DNA of 64,000 bases from Setoptus koraiensis (taxonomy: Eukaryota; Arthropoda): contig CM106585.1 of NCBI GenBank assembly GCA_048013815.1, positions 1,364,001 through 1,428,000 on the forward strand, in the 5' to 3' direction. Position numbers and translations under genes: made by a program. Under the pieces are notes generated by a model. It did no database searches and had not been told where the DNA came from. It saw only the letters and a program-made list of their open reading frames with translations. Every line of letters starts with the position of its first letter. Positions within the stretch are counted from its first letter, which is position 1. Shown here piece by piece: positions 1-12,942 of this stretch.

Positions 1-994
1 CATGAGTCGGGTTGGGTAAGAAGATAGGTTGTGTTGAAATGTGCTCTTCTGTCGAATGCTCAATCACATAATTGTTATCGGGACCCAATATAGGTGACTG
101 TGGTTCCGTCTGATCTTTAATTTCCTCATTTTCTCCTTGATTATCTAAATCTTCTTCGATTTCTTCAGGGCTTGGGGTGGTGGTAGTGGTGGTGGTGGTT
201 GTTGTGGTTGTAGTTGTTGTGGTAGTTGTTGGTGTGGATGCCTGTACTTTGTTGTTATTGAAGGTGTTGTTGCTCTTTCTACTATTTACTAGGTTCGCAG
301 TTTTCTTGAGGCCAGCCAGGAAGTCGTCAGTAGTATAGTTAGGAGAAGTGGAAGCTGATAGTAACGGAGCTGGCCTCGTAGATGCTCTTAGGTGATACTG
401 TTGTCTGGTCAGCATACTTTGAAGATGTGGCGTTTGAGATGTTTGTTGATGAGGTTTTTGTTGTGTCTGTGGTTGTGATAGTGGTTGCTGCCTAGCGGAC
501 TTTGTTGTCTGACTTTGTTTTAAATTATTGATACTTTTATTGCCCCTCAATTTATGTGGGTCCAATTTGCCTGGAACCGCCGTCCTACTGTCTTGGCACT
601 CATTGCAACAATTATCATAGTTGTAGACTTTGGTGAAACGAGGCTCGCATCTTGTGGTCATGTTGTTAACACCAATGGATGATTTGATTACTAGTGTATT
701 TTCGGTGTACTCACAAAAATTAGATATTGGACTACATTTGACATAATTGTCTATGCAATAGCATTTGACGCATGGCACATCTGAGCCTTGAATGTTGGCC
801 AAATTTTGTATATCTATTTCTTTGGTGGGATCTTGTTTACATTTGACAGATTCGCCCTTTAATTGGGCCGAAACCATAAAAGAGTAAAAATTGCGTTGAG
901 TGAGCTGATTGTGTTGTAAATGTAATATGACTGATAATGTAATTAGTTTCAGTGTTATAATAAAAAGTTTGTTCATTTTGTTGAATGCATTCAT
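1..994 (-). CDS. Secreted VWC-like cysteine-rich protein, N-terminal part (partial)
   Basis: The reading frame opens with ATG at 994 and is still open at base 1, so the gene continues outside the window. Residues about 7-25 form a hydrophobic stretch (NKLFIITLKLITLSVILHL) that reads as a signal peptide. A cysteine-rich block at about residues 45-135 has a CVKCYC motif and later an NCCNEC motif, spacing typical of a single von Willebrand factor type C module. After it comes a Gln/Ser/Thr-rich linker, a run of about 16 threonines (encoded near 178-236) and an acidic stretch. Secreted VWC proteins often bind BMP-type ligands or matrix, but which subfamily this is cannot be told. The Thr tract suggests O-glycosylation. 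A second in-frame ATG at 976 is possible. Confidence 0.7.
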   Translation of the reverse strand, partial: MNAFNKMNKLFIITLKLITLSVILHLQHNQLTQRNFYSFMVSAQLKGESVKCKQDPTKEIDIQNLANIQGSDVPCVKCYCIDNYVKCSPISNFCEYTENTLVIKSSIGVNNMTTRCEPRFTKVYNYDNCCNECQDSRTAVPGKLDPHKLRGNKSINNLKQSQTTKSARQQPLSQPQTQQKPHQQTSQTPHLQSMLTRQQYHLRASTRPAPLLSASTSPNYTTDDFLAGLKKTANLVNSRKSNNTFNNNKVQASTPTTTTTTTTTTTTTTTTTTPSPEEIEEDLDNQGENEEIKDQTEPQSPILGPDNNYVIEHSTEEHISTQPIFLPNPTH

Positions 995-1828
995 TCTGAT
1001 TTGATTGCTATGTCTACTTGATTAAGTTAATTAAAAGATTGTATAATTGTGATGGTGGTTGTAATAGTTGTTGGTGGCGGTTATGATGTTGAATAAATTC
1101 AAAAGAATTTAAATTCAAAAATTGATCATTACACAACTACAAATAATGTTGTGCGTGTGTAGGTGTTTTGTGTTGTCACAAATGGTTTCGTTTTTACATG
1201 ATGTCGTCGTCGTTGTCGTCTTGTGTGATGATGATGATAATAACAATGATTAGCTCGGTTGGTTTGTAGTTGGAGAGACGATTTATCTGATTGATCTGTA
1301 TAAACGTACAAGCGTCGGTATCTTGATGAAATGGTTACAGTTCAATCAAGAAATAAATGGAGTGAATCTTACACAAGTCGCAATAAGTGTATACGTTTTG
1401 TTTTGATATGTTGAAAGTGAATGCGATGTCTCTATCTGTATCTAGTTGATCGACACAAACTAAAACTAAAACTGACTGTAACTAAAACTAAAAGTGAGAG
1501 AATATCGACATTCAAGTGCAACAAGTGCTCATTTGTGATTTGACTAGACTTGCGCATGCGCAACTAAATATTATCATTATCAGCTATATGTGTGCCTATG
1601 TGCGCCATAACAGTACATAGCAGCGTTCAGTGGTTGTATATATAAACTTTGTGGTGGTGGTGGTTGTCGTTGTCGTCGTTGTCGTGGTGCCACGATAATC
1701 ACGACTGTCGCCGTTGCCAGGCAAAGTTATAAGTGAACACGCGCAAACTGTGGCTGTTGACCTCTTGTAAATTGCAAAAGTAGTTGAACTGTATGCAATC
1801 AACAACGACAACTTGTGGCTATGTGTCC

Positions 1829-1927
1829 ACAACAAGACAACGAGAAATGGACACAACAAGACAACGAGAAACGGACACAACAAGACAAGAAACGGACACA
1901 ACAAGACAAGAAACGGACACAACAAGA
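1829..1927. repeat. Minisatellite, 21-24 bp unit, about 4 copies
   Basis: Tandem copies of a unit read as acaacaagacaacgagaaac plus gg. The first two copies are 24 bp and the last two lack three bases (21 bp). The array keeps a reading frame open on the minus strand, with repeated LLCPFLV, which I treat as a by-product. Confidence 0.8.
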
Positions 1928-4025
1928 GACAGAGAGATAGTTTAACAAGATTAACTTGTGCTTGTTTGCTCAGTCGGTCGCGTTGTTGTTAATACCTAAT
2001 TATCATTATTGTTATTTATGTTCATTATGTTTATTGTGTTGATCATGTTTGTCGTCGTTGTGGTATTGTTTGTTGCTGCTTAATGTGTGTGGCTGTTCGT
2101 GTCGTTGGCTTGCTGACAGCAACACGTGGTGCGTCTTAGTGGCGCTGGCGACTTGGTTCGTGTCTCTGTTTGTTTATCTGGCTAATCTTGGCTGCAGCCT
2201 TCGGGCAGCTTTGGGGCAGCTTTGGAGCAGCTTGTTAGCACCGTTGTCGGTGTCGTTGGCTGGCATCGGCAAGCAACACAAGCCACAACAAGGAACAAGT
2301 TTTCCTTTGTTGTGTTGGCAAATAATGTTTATAATAATAGTAATGAGGATACTGTTACAACTTGCAAGTTACAACAACATCCTCAGTAAATGAAACTGGA
2401 CCAACTATTAGATACTGCTGCATTGTCATACCAGTACTACTATGCAAACAAACAAAAAACAAAGTTGCCGCTCTTCATGTTGGCTGCTCCATTCATTATT
2501 ATCGTACACACTGACCACTCAAATGACCATTGTGTGTGTCATCGCTATAGTGTGTGTATAATGCAAAATGTCAAATTTATTTATTTTATAAATAAATGAA
2601 TGAGGAGGCCAAAAAATGGTTAAGAGAGGTAAACAACAATCATCAAGTGGTCAAGAGGGTAGTGATTAGTATAAGTGAGGCTTGTGCGTGCTTCTCTTTC
2701 ATGTTGATGCGCCCATCATCAACATAAAAGAACGGACACAATCACACAACAGATGATAGATAGTGATGGCAAACTTGAGAACTGGCAAACTAAACTCAAC
2801 TAAACTCAACTCAACCTTTAAAACCATGATACCACTAACTAGAGTTAGAGACACATCTGACAGATAAATAAATGACAGGATGAAATGAAATAAGTAATTG
2901 TAGTTAGTTGATAGCGGACAGAGAGCGTGAACATTCCACGATTAAGCGAATTATTTCTAAACCGACACAATCAATCCGCTTCTTTCTGATTTTTTCTAAC
3001 CCACCGCCACCCATATCCACGCACACACATATCCGAGCATATATAAACATATCACCGTGTTTATATAGGGACGGTGTGCTCGACATAGTTGTTTGTTGGT
3101 GCACAGTGTAATGGAGTATAATGGCAAATGTGCGGCTAAAAGCAGCAAATGTGGCAGTAAAAGAAGGGAATCGAGAATTCATAGGACACATTCTTAAGCT
3201 GATGTCTACCTTGATTAGCATCTCGTCAAATCTCGTCGCTCAAAACTAATGTTGTTGCTGATTAGCATCACACACACACTGAGATCAATGGAACCCTAGA
3301 AACAGATTGATTCTAGTTTGTTCTCATTGAATGTCCCTCTTGTTGCCGTTTAAGCTCTTACCGGTTCGTATAAATCAATTGATCGAATTGAATCAAATCA
3401 ACTGATACATTCTACGACATGTGTGCTTGTGTGGGGCGCTTTTGGCCTGTCCCTTCCTTTGGGCCATTCCGGCCTGTTTACGCCGGCCTCGCCTGTGCCC
3501 AGTTACCTGTGGCCCGTTTGATTGTGGCCACCATCTCATTCTGTCAGTCTAAACGCATGTCTCTCTCTGTTGTTCGTAATTCGTTAAATGAAATCAATAA
3601 TTAATTGATTCTACTTTCTCATCATATTAGCTTATTATCATATCATCGCATCATAATCATCATCGTCTGCACACTGAAAGCCATTGATTTTCATCAGCAA
3701 CATAATGGCGATATCAACTATTAGCCCATTAGCACTAGTGGTCAACAGAAAGGAAAAAGAGAGAGAGAAAAATTCTATCCACGTCGGGCAAATCAGCATA
3801 CTATCGAATTAGCTCATTATATCAGAACAGAGCATATTACCTTAGTACAAGCATGGTGGTTGTTGTTTGTTTGTTGTGTGCACAGTTTAGCAACCAATAG
3901 GGCTAAACCTAAAAGAATTAGAAATAAAATAGACAAAAACAACAGCAAATAATCACCACACAATCACAGCTTTCACGCTTGTTTCCAGCATGAGAGAGCC
4001 ACAGCAACCACTGCTGCTGCTGCTT

Positions 4026-4054
4026 TGAAGAGACTCCGAAGAGACTCCGAAGAG
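4026..4054. repeat. Short tandem repeat, 12-bp unit
   Basis: Two adjacent copies of agagactccga plus a partial third follow a short CTG run. Confidence 0.6.
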
Positions 4055-6255
4055 GGGCCATAAAAATAGTTTCTCCTAAAGCGATACAACAAAGCATTTC
4101 GTCTTTGCCATCTAAATCAATCACTCCAATCAATTTCAATCAAAAAGTTGAGCTCATCATTACAAACTACTGTGGCCAGTCACTTTGCAAGTGAGCAGTA
4201 TGTGTGGCACATTGACCAAATTGTGGCCACCAATCAACAAAAGGCCGCTCATAGATGCTGCTAGAAGCCACAATATCACCACTGTGATAAACAAAAGCGA
4301 TACACAAAAGCAACGAATCACAACATTGCTATTTATTTAATTATTATATCAGTTGTCCGATAGCGCTACCTTTGCTCTACCATTTGTTGGTATCAACAAT
4401 TTGATACTACCTGGCGGTTGAATGAAAAGCGCTCTGCTTTCAATGTATCGGCCATTATCGAGCCGAGCCAATGGGCTGGCGTGCTGTTTGTTGGCACAAA
4501 ACAATTGTTGCATACAGACATTTGAAACATTGGTCGAACAACATGATCTCATTTGGCATGCAAAATCAGTGAAGAAATTGAAAAAACTCGAGCCATGCTT
4601 TGATGAAAAATCAATTAGATGCAAGACGATAGAGCGAAAGTGGGTGATCTTATTGGCTCGTGGCTAAGGTAAACAAACACAAACAAATAAAGATATACTT
4701 AGTTTTGGCTCTGTTTGCGGTCGTTGGCGGTGAGCGGTGCAAATCATGACATGATGATATTGTTGCTTGTGTGTGATGACAGGTGAACTGAGCTCAAGGT
4801 CAAGCTCATTAGCATCAATATTCATGTGCGAATGCCAGCCGGCCAGCCATAATAATAACCTGGTAGTAGTAGTAATAATAGTAATAATAATGATGTCTGA
4901 GGTAAAACGACCAACACATTATCGAGCAAACAAATGTTGCCTGTGTGAAGGCTGCTGCTGCAGCAACAAGGTAAACTTATCCTGTTCCATTTCATTCTAT
5001 TCTATTCTAATCTATTCTATCAGTTCCGCACTTCAACACCGAGGGAGGTCCTTGTTTCGGTCATCCATATTATCATTTTCAGATCACTTTCCTTTGGTCT
5101 ATTCATCTAAAGCAAGTAGCTCTATGCAACTGTTATCCGCCGAAACCATCTTACTCTGTCCGATAATCTCACCTGAATAAGCTTGCAGGCACAGGTAAAC
5201 AAGTAGGTGAACTTCGGGACTTAATTATTAGTTGGCCTAATGGTCAAGTATGTAAATAAGTGGCTCTCTCTCTCTCTAGTTTTAGTTCGAACAAAAATAT
5301 CTTCATTATTATGATATGTGTGGAGCTGATTATAATAATGATGTTGCACCGATGGAGAAGCTCGTCAAGAGCTGTTTACATAAAAGATGATTTGCACAAA
5401 AGTATCCATATATACTCATGGTGAAAAAGTTGATCGACATGAGGTTCGGTTGACAGTAAACAGCGCCCGTTAACGGTCGTTGCTGTAAAAGACAAAACAA
5501 CAAAAAATAGCAATCACCATCCGATTGCATAAATACATCAGGCTGCACAACAATAAAAATAGATCCAAAATCTTCCTTATGCCATCTTGTGCCATTTGTC
5601 GGATTGGCTATAGGATTGAGTGGCCATTGATGTTGCTGTCAGGGACACATTATCGCATGTATTTTGAGGAGCAATTAGCATTATAAACATGTAATCATTC
5701 TATCATATACCACGGACTCACTTGGTCTATAACAGTCAAATATATCATCAAATGTAATGGCCATTGAGCAAAAATAAGCTATATCTTCATTGCATAAAAT
5801 GAACATTATTTGATGTTGGAGCTTTCAAATAATTGATATGATTGGACCACCATGACTCAATAATTACTCAATGAATGCGCGTTTAAACAAACAGCACTAA
5901 CTGGAGATGGTGCATTCAAGATGATGGCCAAAAACAAGACAGAGTAATCATTGAGAGATCAATATGAGCAAACAGATAATTATGACATCAAATACACGCA
6001 CGAAAACACTGAACGAAAGTGATATTAGAAGCCTTCTTATGGCGCGACACACGCCAAAAGAATCTTATTTCAAACTTCAATTTCGACTCAACAAGTCAAT
6101 TGGAGAGAGAAATCAAAAGTCATTTGATGCACGCTTGTTAGTTGGCATAGTGCTGGTTACAGTTAAGTAAACAGTGCCTATATAACAAACAAACAAAGAT
6201 CCCGAGTTGCTTGTGAAGTGAAAAGAATTGGCTTCTTTTCTTCGTTCCTATAACC

Positions 6256-6280
6256 ACTACTACTACTACTACTACTAAAA
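6256..6280. repeat. (ACT)n microsatellite
   Basis: Seven to eight consecutive ACT/CTA triplets in non-coding DNA. Confidence 0.75.
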
Positions 6281-6937
6281 CTACTATAATGGTGGTACTA
6301 ATGTATGCAAACAAGAATATTCAGTATATAATGAAGGACGCTAAACCGAGAATGCATTGAATCGATTATTGTTGTTATCGCTGGCAGTGGCCACCTCCAT
6401 GACGGTCATGATGATGACTCACTCCTCCTCATCGCCCATCTAGTTGGTACTCTCAACGAGTGCAATTTGAATTTCTATCATCGGCTCTCGTGCTCACTGA
6501 TCGAGCGACCACCCCCCATCTTGTTAGATATAAACAACACTAAACAAACAATACAAACAAACTGTGATGTTGTTGATGGCTAATCACGACTTTTGTGGTT
6601 TGTAACAGTTGGTTGTTTGGCGATGAGGGCGATTTAGCGCCAGCGCTGAGTGCTGAGTACTGAGGGCCAAGGGCTGAGGGATAAGGATCGCGGATGGTGG
6701 AAAGTCAACACGAAAGATGCACAGTCGAGACCTCCTGCGAGAACCAGTCACACAAGACACAACACGGCAGAGAAAGGAGGAGAAATTCGAGAAAGAATGA
6801 AATCCGCTCCTCGTGTTCTATTGCCAGTAGTAGGCATTATGGAACTAGATTAAGATATAATTATAGGTGATCGCCAGACTCGGTTGCTGCTATATATCAT
6901 CTTTCATTATTCATGCTGCTGACCACCTAGCAGCATA

Positions 6938-7013
6938 CTGACCGGCAACCCGGCCTCGCAGTGACCGGCAACCCAGCGTCGCAGTGACCGGCAACCCAGC
7001 GTCGCAGCAACCC
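6938..7013. repeat. Minisatellite, 25-bp unit, three copies
   Basis: Three copies of accggcaaccc followed by ngcntcgcagtg. The second and third copies are identical and the first differs at a few positions. GC-rich relative to its surroundings. Confidence 0.8.
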
Positions 7014-7688
7014 AAAGAGAGAACTAGCATGGAGGGCCTGTCGGCAAAGGAATCCGATAGGCGGAACTGAGCAAACAAAATTCAAATTCTCATTCTCATC
7101 CTCATCATCACCTGAACAAGAAGCACAAAACTCTCATAACAATAATTAACAATCTTCTTTGTTCTGTGCGTTCTTTTTGAGAACACCGTCCACTGGTCAA
7201 CGTTTTAGCCAGCACAACACCAATTGGTGCCGGTGGTCACTTTTTTCAATGGAACTTGTTCGTTTTTTTTTCTCGTTGTTTTCACTAAACGCCAGCACAC
7301 CAGCTAGCGGATAAAAAGCGAGAGACAAAGGACAGCAATCATCATTTACCTGTTGATTTGTTGTGCCTGTGGCCCGAAATAAAGGAACACACACAAGCGG
7401 TAATATTTGTTTATTCTTTGGTTTGTTCCTGTGGCCAGTAATGACGATACATATCATGATGGTGGAATAGTTTTGCTCGTTGTCCACAACAGTCCTTTGT
7501 GATGCTAATCACGTCAGATCGCTGCTGTCTCAGGCCGTTCGTCTGTTTGTGGCCAATTCCACGCTACCGCTTGCTTACATTTGCTTGTATTTGCGCGCTC
7601 ATTTGACTCGAGGCTCCACGAACGGGATAAATGCGCGATGGGCATTGGCCGATTAAAATTAAATTGGACTGACCACAAGCGACTGTAC

Positions 7689-7730
7689 CTGTATCGCTGT
7701 ATCGCTGTATCGCTGTATCGCTGTATCGCG
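7689..7730. repeat. 8-bp tandem repeat (ctgtatcg)n
   Basis: Five perfect copies in a row. Because 8 is not a multiple of 3, each strand cycles through all three frames, which explains the overlapping open frames here. Confidence 0.85.
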
Positions 7731-8031
7731 ATATGGCGCACACACAAAAGCCCTGTATATGCCGTATTGGGCGCACAAATGGCGTATTGGCCGTTGCTTA
7801 TCGCGCGCAAATCAGTGTCAATGCAAAGGCAGCGCGCAAATTGATTGGTCATCAATAAAATAAAGGGGTGATCGCGTCGATGTGATGAGACCTGTTCGGC
7901 CTTCATGAGACGCGTATGAACAAACGTGTACAAACAACGACAACAACAACGACAGCAACAACGACAAGCATTTGACAGGTAAACTAGACATTTAGCGTGC
8001 CTCTCGCTCCGCTTCAATACGCTCGAGCGAC

Positions 8032-8063
8032 GAGGAACGTTCTAGCAACGAGGAACGTTCTGG
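8032..8063. repeat. 18-bp direct repeat pair
   Basis: Two near-identical tandem copies of acgaggaacgttctngc. Confidence 0.65.
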
Positions 8064-11000
8064 CGGAGTATTGAAACTAGATTCGTGCCTTCTACCTGTT
8101 GAAACTGGGGCCTGGCACGCACATTGGCCATCATAATATTGGCAACACTTTATTTCGACAGGTATTGTGGTGCGTGCGTGTGCGTGTGTGTGTGTGCGCG
8201 GCACAGTAGACCACCAACAAACACGAGTGGTCGTCATAAGTGAGCCATGAGAAAAATAATGAGTCGCCAATGTTTGGCGAGCGGCCGAAAATGCCAAACG
8301 GCAACACTGGACACTAGTTAGGCCAGCTAACTTTAGGTACGGCACACGGACAAACAGGCACAGATACAAGTTGAGAGCAGCTAGATAATGACCAATTGAT
8401 CGCTATCTGCGTTTGCAACACACGACACTATTAGCTGTAAATGTTGGCCCTTCATCTTTTGATAGTTGCCACTATAATGGTTGCCACTCTCTCGCCGACT
8501 CTCGCTGACCCTCCACCGGTAACATCGGCGCATCGTCCGATTCGAAACACGCGGATGCTGCAATAAGCGATCGAGCGCTCAATTCATGATTATATTTTAT
8601 AAATAGCGACCGGTCAGTTGTGGTCAGTCAGCTGACTAATGAAGGGAAGCTGCGATTAGGCGAGAGTCTCTCGAGATGATGATTCTATTAGTTGTGCCGT
8701 TGGTTGCGCTGTTAGTGGCGCTGTTAGTTGGCCGACATCAGCGACAAACAAGCAAGGTGAGAGCGTGCTCTATGCCAGCTCACATTTTGCATTGGCCCGC
8801 TATCTGTTGGCGTCATCTTGTTGGCCACTGGAGCCCATTCCATTAGCATTTGTCTGCTCAGTGCAGCTCAATGAAGCCATAGCGACCATCATCATCATTA
8901 TTACATAAGCCCAGGATTGCAGCTTGAGGCTTGAGGCGCTTTCTTGTCAATTTTGCAACACTACACAATACAAAATCATCAGCAGTGCGCCAAAACTAAT
9001 TCGCTTGTGTTGTAATAAAGCTGCAGTAGAGTCAAAACGCTGAAAATTGCCCAATTTCACTTGTTGTTGGCCATTATTAGTGCGCGTTTATCAAGTGCCA
9101 GCTTGAGCCTGATGAGCTCAAAAGTGGTGATCGGCCGCAACTAATTGCAGCCACTTGTTTACACTGTTTTAACTGTTGTCTAAATGCGCCAACAATCGTA
9201 AGACGCACTCCGTGTTGGTGGTCGGCATGCTCGCTTCTCATGATTCATGAGTCATGAGTACAACATGGCCGTTGTATTGAAATTAAGATTAAAATTAAAA
9301 TTAAAACTAAAATTTAAATTGAATAACTAAATTACAACTACACTCAACTGTATAATTGTACAATTTATACAGTTCGAGGAATGCCCGTGTCTGAATATGT
9401 CCAACAGTCATCAAAGTGATGCCAGCGATAACGACAGAATTCGCAGCATCTCTAATGGGACATAATGGAATTCTGCCACTCGAAGGGGCCACAAATGAAC
9501 TAAATAGCAAGAGATGCCTGCGACAGATATCAGAGTATCAAACAACAATATTCTCATATTTGCTCTTGAGTGTTCAGATTGTGATATGATCGCCTTGTTG
9601 TCCTATAACACATCTCATATTTATGCTTTTGGTTGTCATCTCATCAAAGGAAGCGCCATTATCTGTCTGTTACAGACACACACACACACGGGGCATATTT
9701 GATATTGCCAGGCGTATATCGTTGGTCGGTTGTGTTGTGTCGCCGAATCAAGTGCAGCATTCGAAATTCGAATGTCGATTCGAAGCTGGAAGCCACCAAA
9801 ACTCAAATGAAGTATTCAATTACATATCTATACGATCATCTGTTTGATTTAGTGACGGATTATCAATCATTCATGTGTTAAAGGTAAAGTAATTTGAATA
9901 CACACAGACGCACATTAACAACAAATATAGATGGAATAGTTGGCTTGTCAATTGGCGGATCTTTGTGTCTGTGTGTTTATAGTTTGTCTATGTGAGCACC
10001 GGCGATCGCCGAGTGCCGATGCTGAGGGCACTCAGGTAGACGTGAAGTATTAGTGCGGTTAGTGGCGGCCAGTGCGGTTGTGTGCGACAGTGTCATTAGA
10101 GATACCTGACATTTGCTGGCCGCTTATTGCTGGCAACAGCGACGTGCCAGCAAAATTCACTCAAATGGTCAACATCAATATGATAATGACTAACGAGCGC
10201 GACCACGATATCGTTTGGTTGTTGAGCGCGCAGCAAAGGTACAACACAACATTGACAACATTGTGAGCCAGCTCGATAAGCACCTCGTCTCGTGGAGAAT
10301 TGACTCTCGACTCGAGAGTGTCGAGCCCATTTTACTCTGGAGCTCGCTATGGCGCATCCACTACGGCAAGAGAGAGCGTGCTCCAACAAGGCGAGACAGA
10401 GACAAACACGAACAGAGAAACGGAGAAACGAGGAAACGGAGAAATAGAGAAGAGCCAAGAGAAGAAAGAATGAAATTGGAATCTACTTACTTATCTCGAA
10501 GGCATGATTCTTTTATTGCCGTGCCATGACAATCGGCATGGACGTGCGCGTTGTTGTGCGATTGCCTCCAATGATTAAATCAAACCCAAAGTCTGTCCGG
10601 CAAGCAAACCGATACAAACCACAACTCAAACTCAAATCTGCTGTGTGTGTGTGTGTGCTGCCCGAGAACGAGCAATGATATATAAATGAGAGCCAAAATA
10701 AGAGATTGCATGGACCCGAAACGAATTGGCTTTTGCATTGCGAGCAACGATTATCATTCTTTTGCAAGCCAATCAATATTGCCAGTGCCCTGGTTGCTTA
10801 GAACCAGTAACCACTTTGCTGACAAGTGTTGCACGACATGCCAACTATAATTGTATCGCGCGAGTTGCAGTGGCCCGCCAAATAGCAGTCCATTGTAGGC
10901 TGCATTGTGCACTGTGGCCCAAGAATAACACTGTGAATCGTTGGCGCAGATTCAAATTCGAATCGCGAATCGCGAATGGCGAATGGCGATTGAAAATTTG

Positions 11001-12738
11001 AAAAATCGAAAATATGGAAAAAACCGAAAAAATCGAGTGTCAGGTGAGAGGTGAAAATGGATGCGCGTCGGATGTGAATGTGTTGCGGAGATATAACGTG
11101 ACCGGAGCGTTGCAATTGTGCACTGTCCGAATTCTCTCAATTGATCCGTGTTAGCTAATCTGAGCTGTGTATAATCTCTGCGCAACACTCCATTATAAAT
11201 AGATATCAGAGTGAGCAGAGTATTATCGTGAGGAGTGTTTATTCGGTTTGTTATGTAAACAGAGGAGAAAGTTGGAGCTGCACTTGTCATTGCAACATGT
11301 TGCCAACAGTTGTTTATAATGCAGTGTGAGTGTAGTATCATTTGGATCTGGCATATACACAGATTCACAGATACGGGGCTCGTGGGATGGACATTGGGCA
11401 GCGAGAAATGGAAAAATGGAAAAATAAAACTGCAATGAGATTAGGCGAGAGCGAAGAGGCAATCATGCATGCGATCGAGCTGCCCCATACAAAGGAAGTT
11501 GCAAGGGAACAAGCCGAAGCAACCTGTAAAGAGACTCGCGTTCGCGCGTTGCTCACTTTCGGCACACAGAACAGGTAGCGAACGAAGCGAACGAAGCTTC
11601 TTTGGCGCTTCCAGAAAAAAGAAAGAAAACGCAGCGATGCAACGAGAGATGCGATCGAGGAATAGAACGGAACGGGACCGAATCAGATGGAATTGTGGCG
11701 AGTCATAGGCGATCGGTGAAAGGATCGCGCGCGATATAATTGCACGCATATCCACTTGCATTGTGTGCGTATGGCCAATAATGGATAATCTATTGTTGGA
11801 TCTATGGATATTGTTGTTGTATTGGAATTGGGTGAGTCCGTCCGTCCAATTGTTGCCATCATAACACGACCAGAGCCGACATGATCGACAGCCAATGTAC
11901 AGCAGCGGTCACAATATGGTCTCGGTCAATGTTGTCAGTGTTGTGACCGTTTGTGCAACGTTTCTCTCCACAACAACAGTGCGTTGTTGCGAAAAGTTGT
12001 AAAAGTGCTGCCACTTGTTGCTAATGATGCAATGAATGAAACACACTCACACTAGCAAAATAATAATGCCAGGCCAATGATGGACAGCGGTCATTTGGAA
12101 AGGAACGCAGCCACTTGCTTGGGTGTTATTCAATTCAAATGTGTCTTGTATTGCAGTGAACAGGTTTATTTACTTTTGAGAGTGCCGCTAACTGTGGGCC
12201 GATTCTCGCCGCCGATTCTCGTGAACTTCTTTTCGGACACACACAGCCAATTATTATTGTTGTTGTTGTATCTATTCATAAGGAACACATTCGAGAAGAG
12301 CACTTGTTGCTGCCACTCAGCTGCTGCTGCAACTTGCAGTTGACTGATCCAAGAAGCCGAAACAGACGAAGCTTCTGTCTATATCTTAATATCTATTCTG
12401 TATGACCAGCAATAGATAGATTATCGCTGCCGCAATTGAACGAATGCAACACTCGATATATGCAACAGTGCAGCTTGTGCACAATCAATGGGAACCAACG
12501 TAGAGGGCGCTTCGGGTCCGACAATAATTGGCCAATATCTCACTCTATGCCTTAGAGTCTGCGGATTATCGCAACAGTCGCTCCACTTTGTCTGATATGT
12601 AGAGCAATACGTTGAGTAACGTGTGGAGTAGTGTGAGAAAAGCATGCTGGCACATGCAATATATCAATAAACGATTGACATGAATCTTTTGTTTATACTC
12701 TTACTCGATGATCAATAATAATCTTTAATTTTAACAGA

Positions 12739-12763
12739 TATTTGTGTGTGTGTGTGTGTGTGT
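12739..12763. repeat. (GT)n microsatellite
   Basis: About 11 consecutive TG dinucleotides, just downstream of the 12943-14126 gene's stop codon. Confidence 0.85.
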
Positions 12764-12942
12764 ATGTTGAGCGGCCTCTCTCGGCCCGACGCATCGGACA
12801 ATTTTAAACAACAATAACAGACCAGCGAAAACAAACACAGCAAACGATAGTTAGCATAATAAGTAATAATGATGCAATAATTTAAGTTAAGTTGAAGTTT
12901 AACAAATATGATACACGTATTGACTCACGCCTCACTGATGGT

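Larger units (their letters stand above)
995..12942. other. Gene-poor 12 kb stretch
   Basis: I find no reading frame here with domain similarity, a credible signal peptide plus splice structure, or codon bias. The open frames seen are short and mostly follow GT/CA, TTG or tandem-repeat composition. The stretch has many short tandem repeats, listed separately where clear, and repeated short AT-rich words. It lies between the starts or ends of genes encoding secreted proteins and could hold regulatory DNA, non-coding transcripts or very small exons that I cannot recognise by eye. Confidence 0.5.

Noticed and set aside
1596-1925. 109-residue frame with repeated LLCPFLV
   Set aside because: Antisense reading of the 1829-1927 minisatellite.
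2049-2393. 114-residue Leu/Cys-rich open frame
   Set aside because: Hydrophobic start but no recognisable domain, promoter or conserved pattern, and composition follows the TTG/GTT-rich DNA. I cannot support it as a gene.
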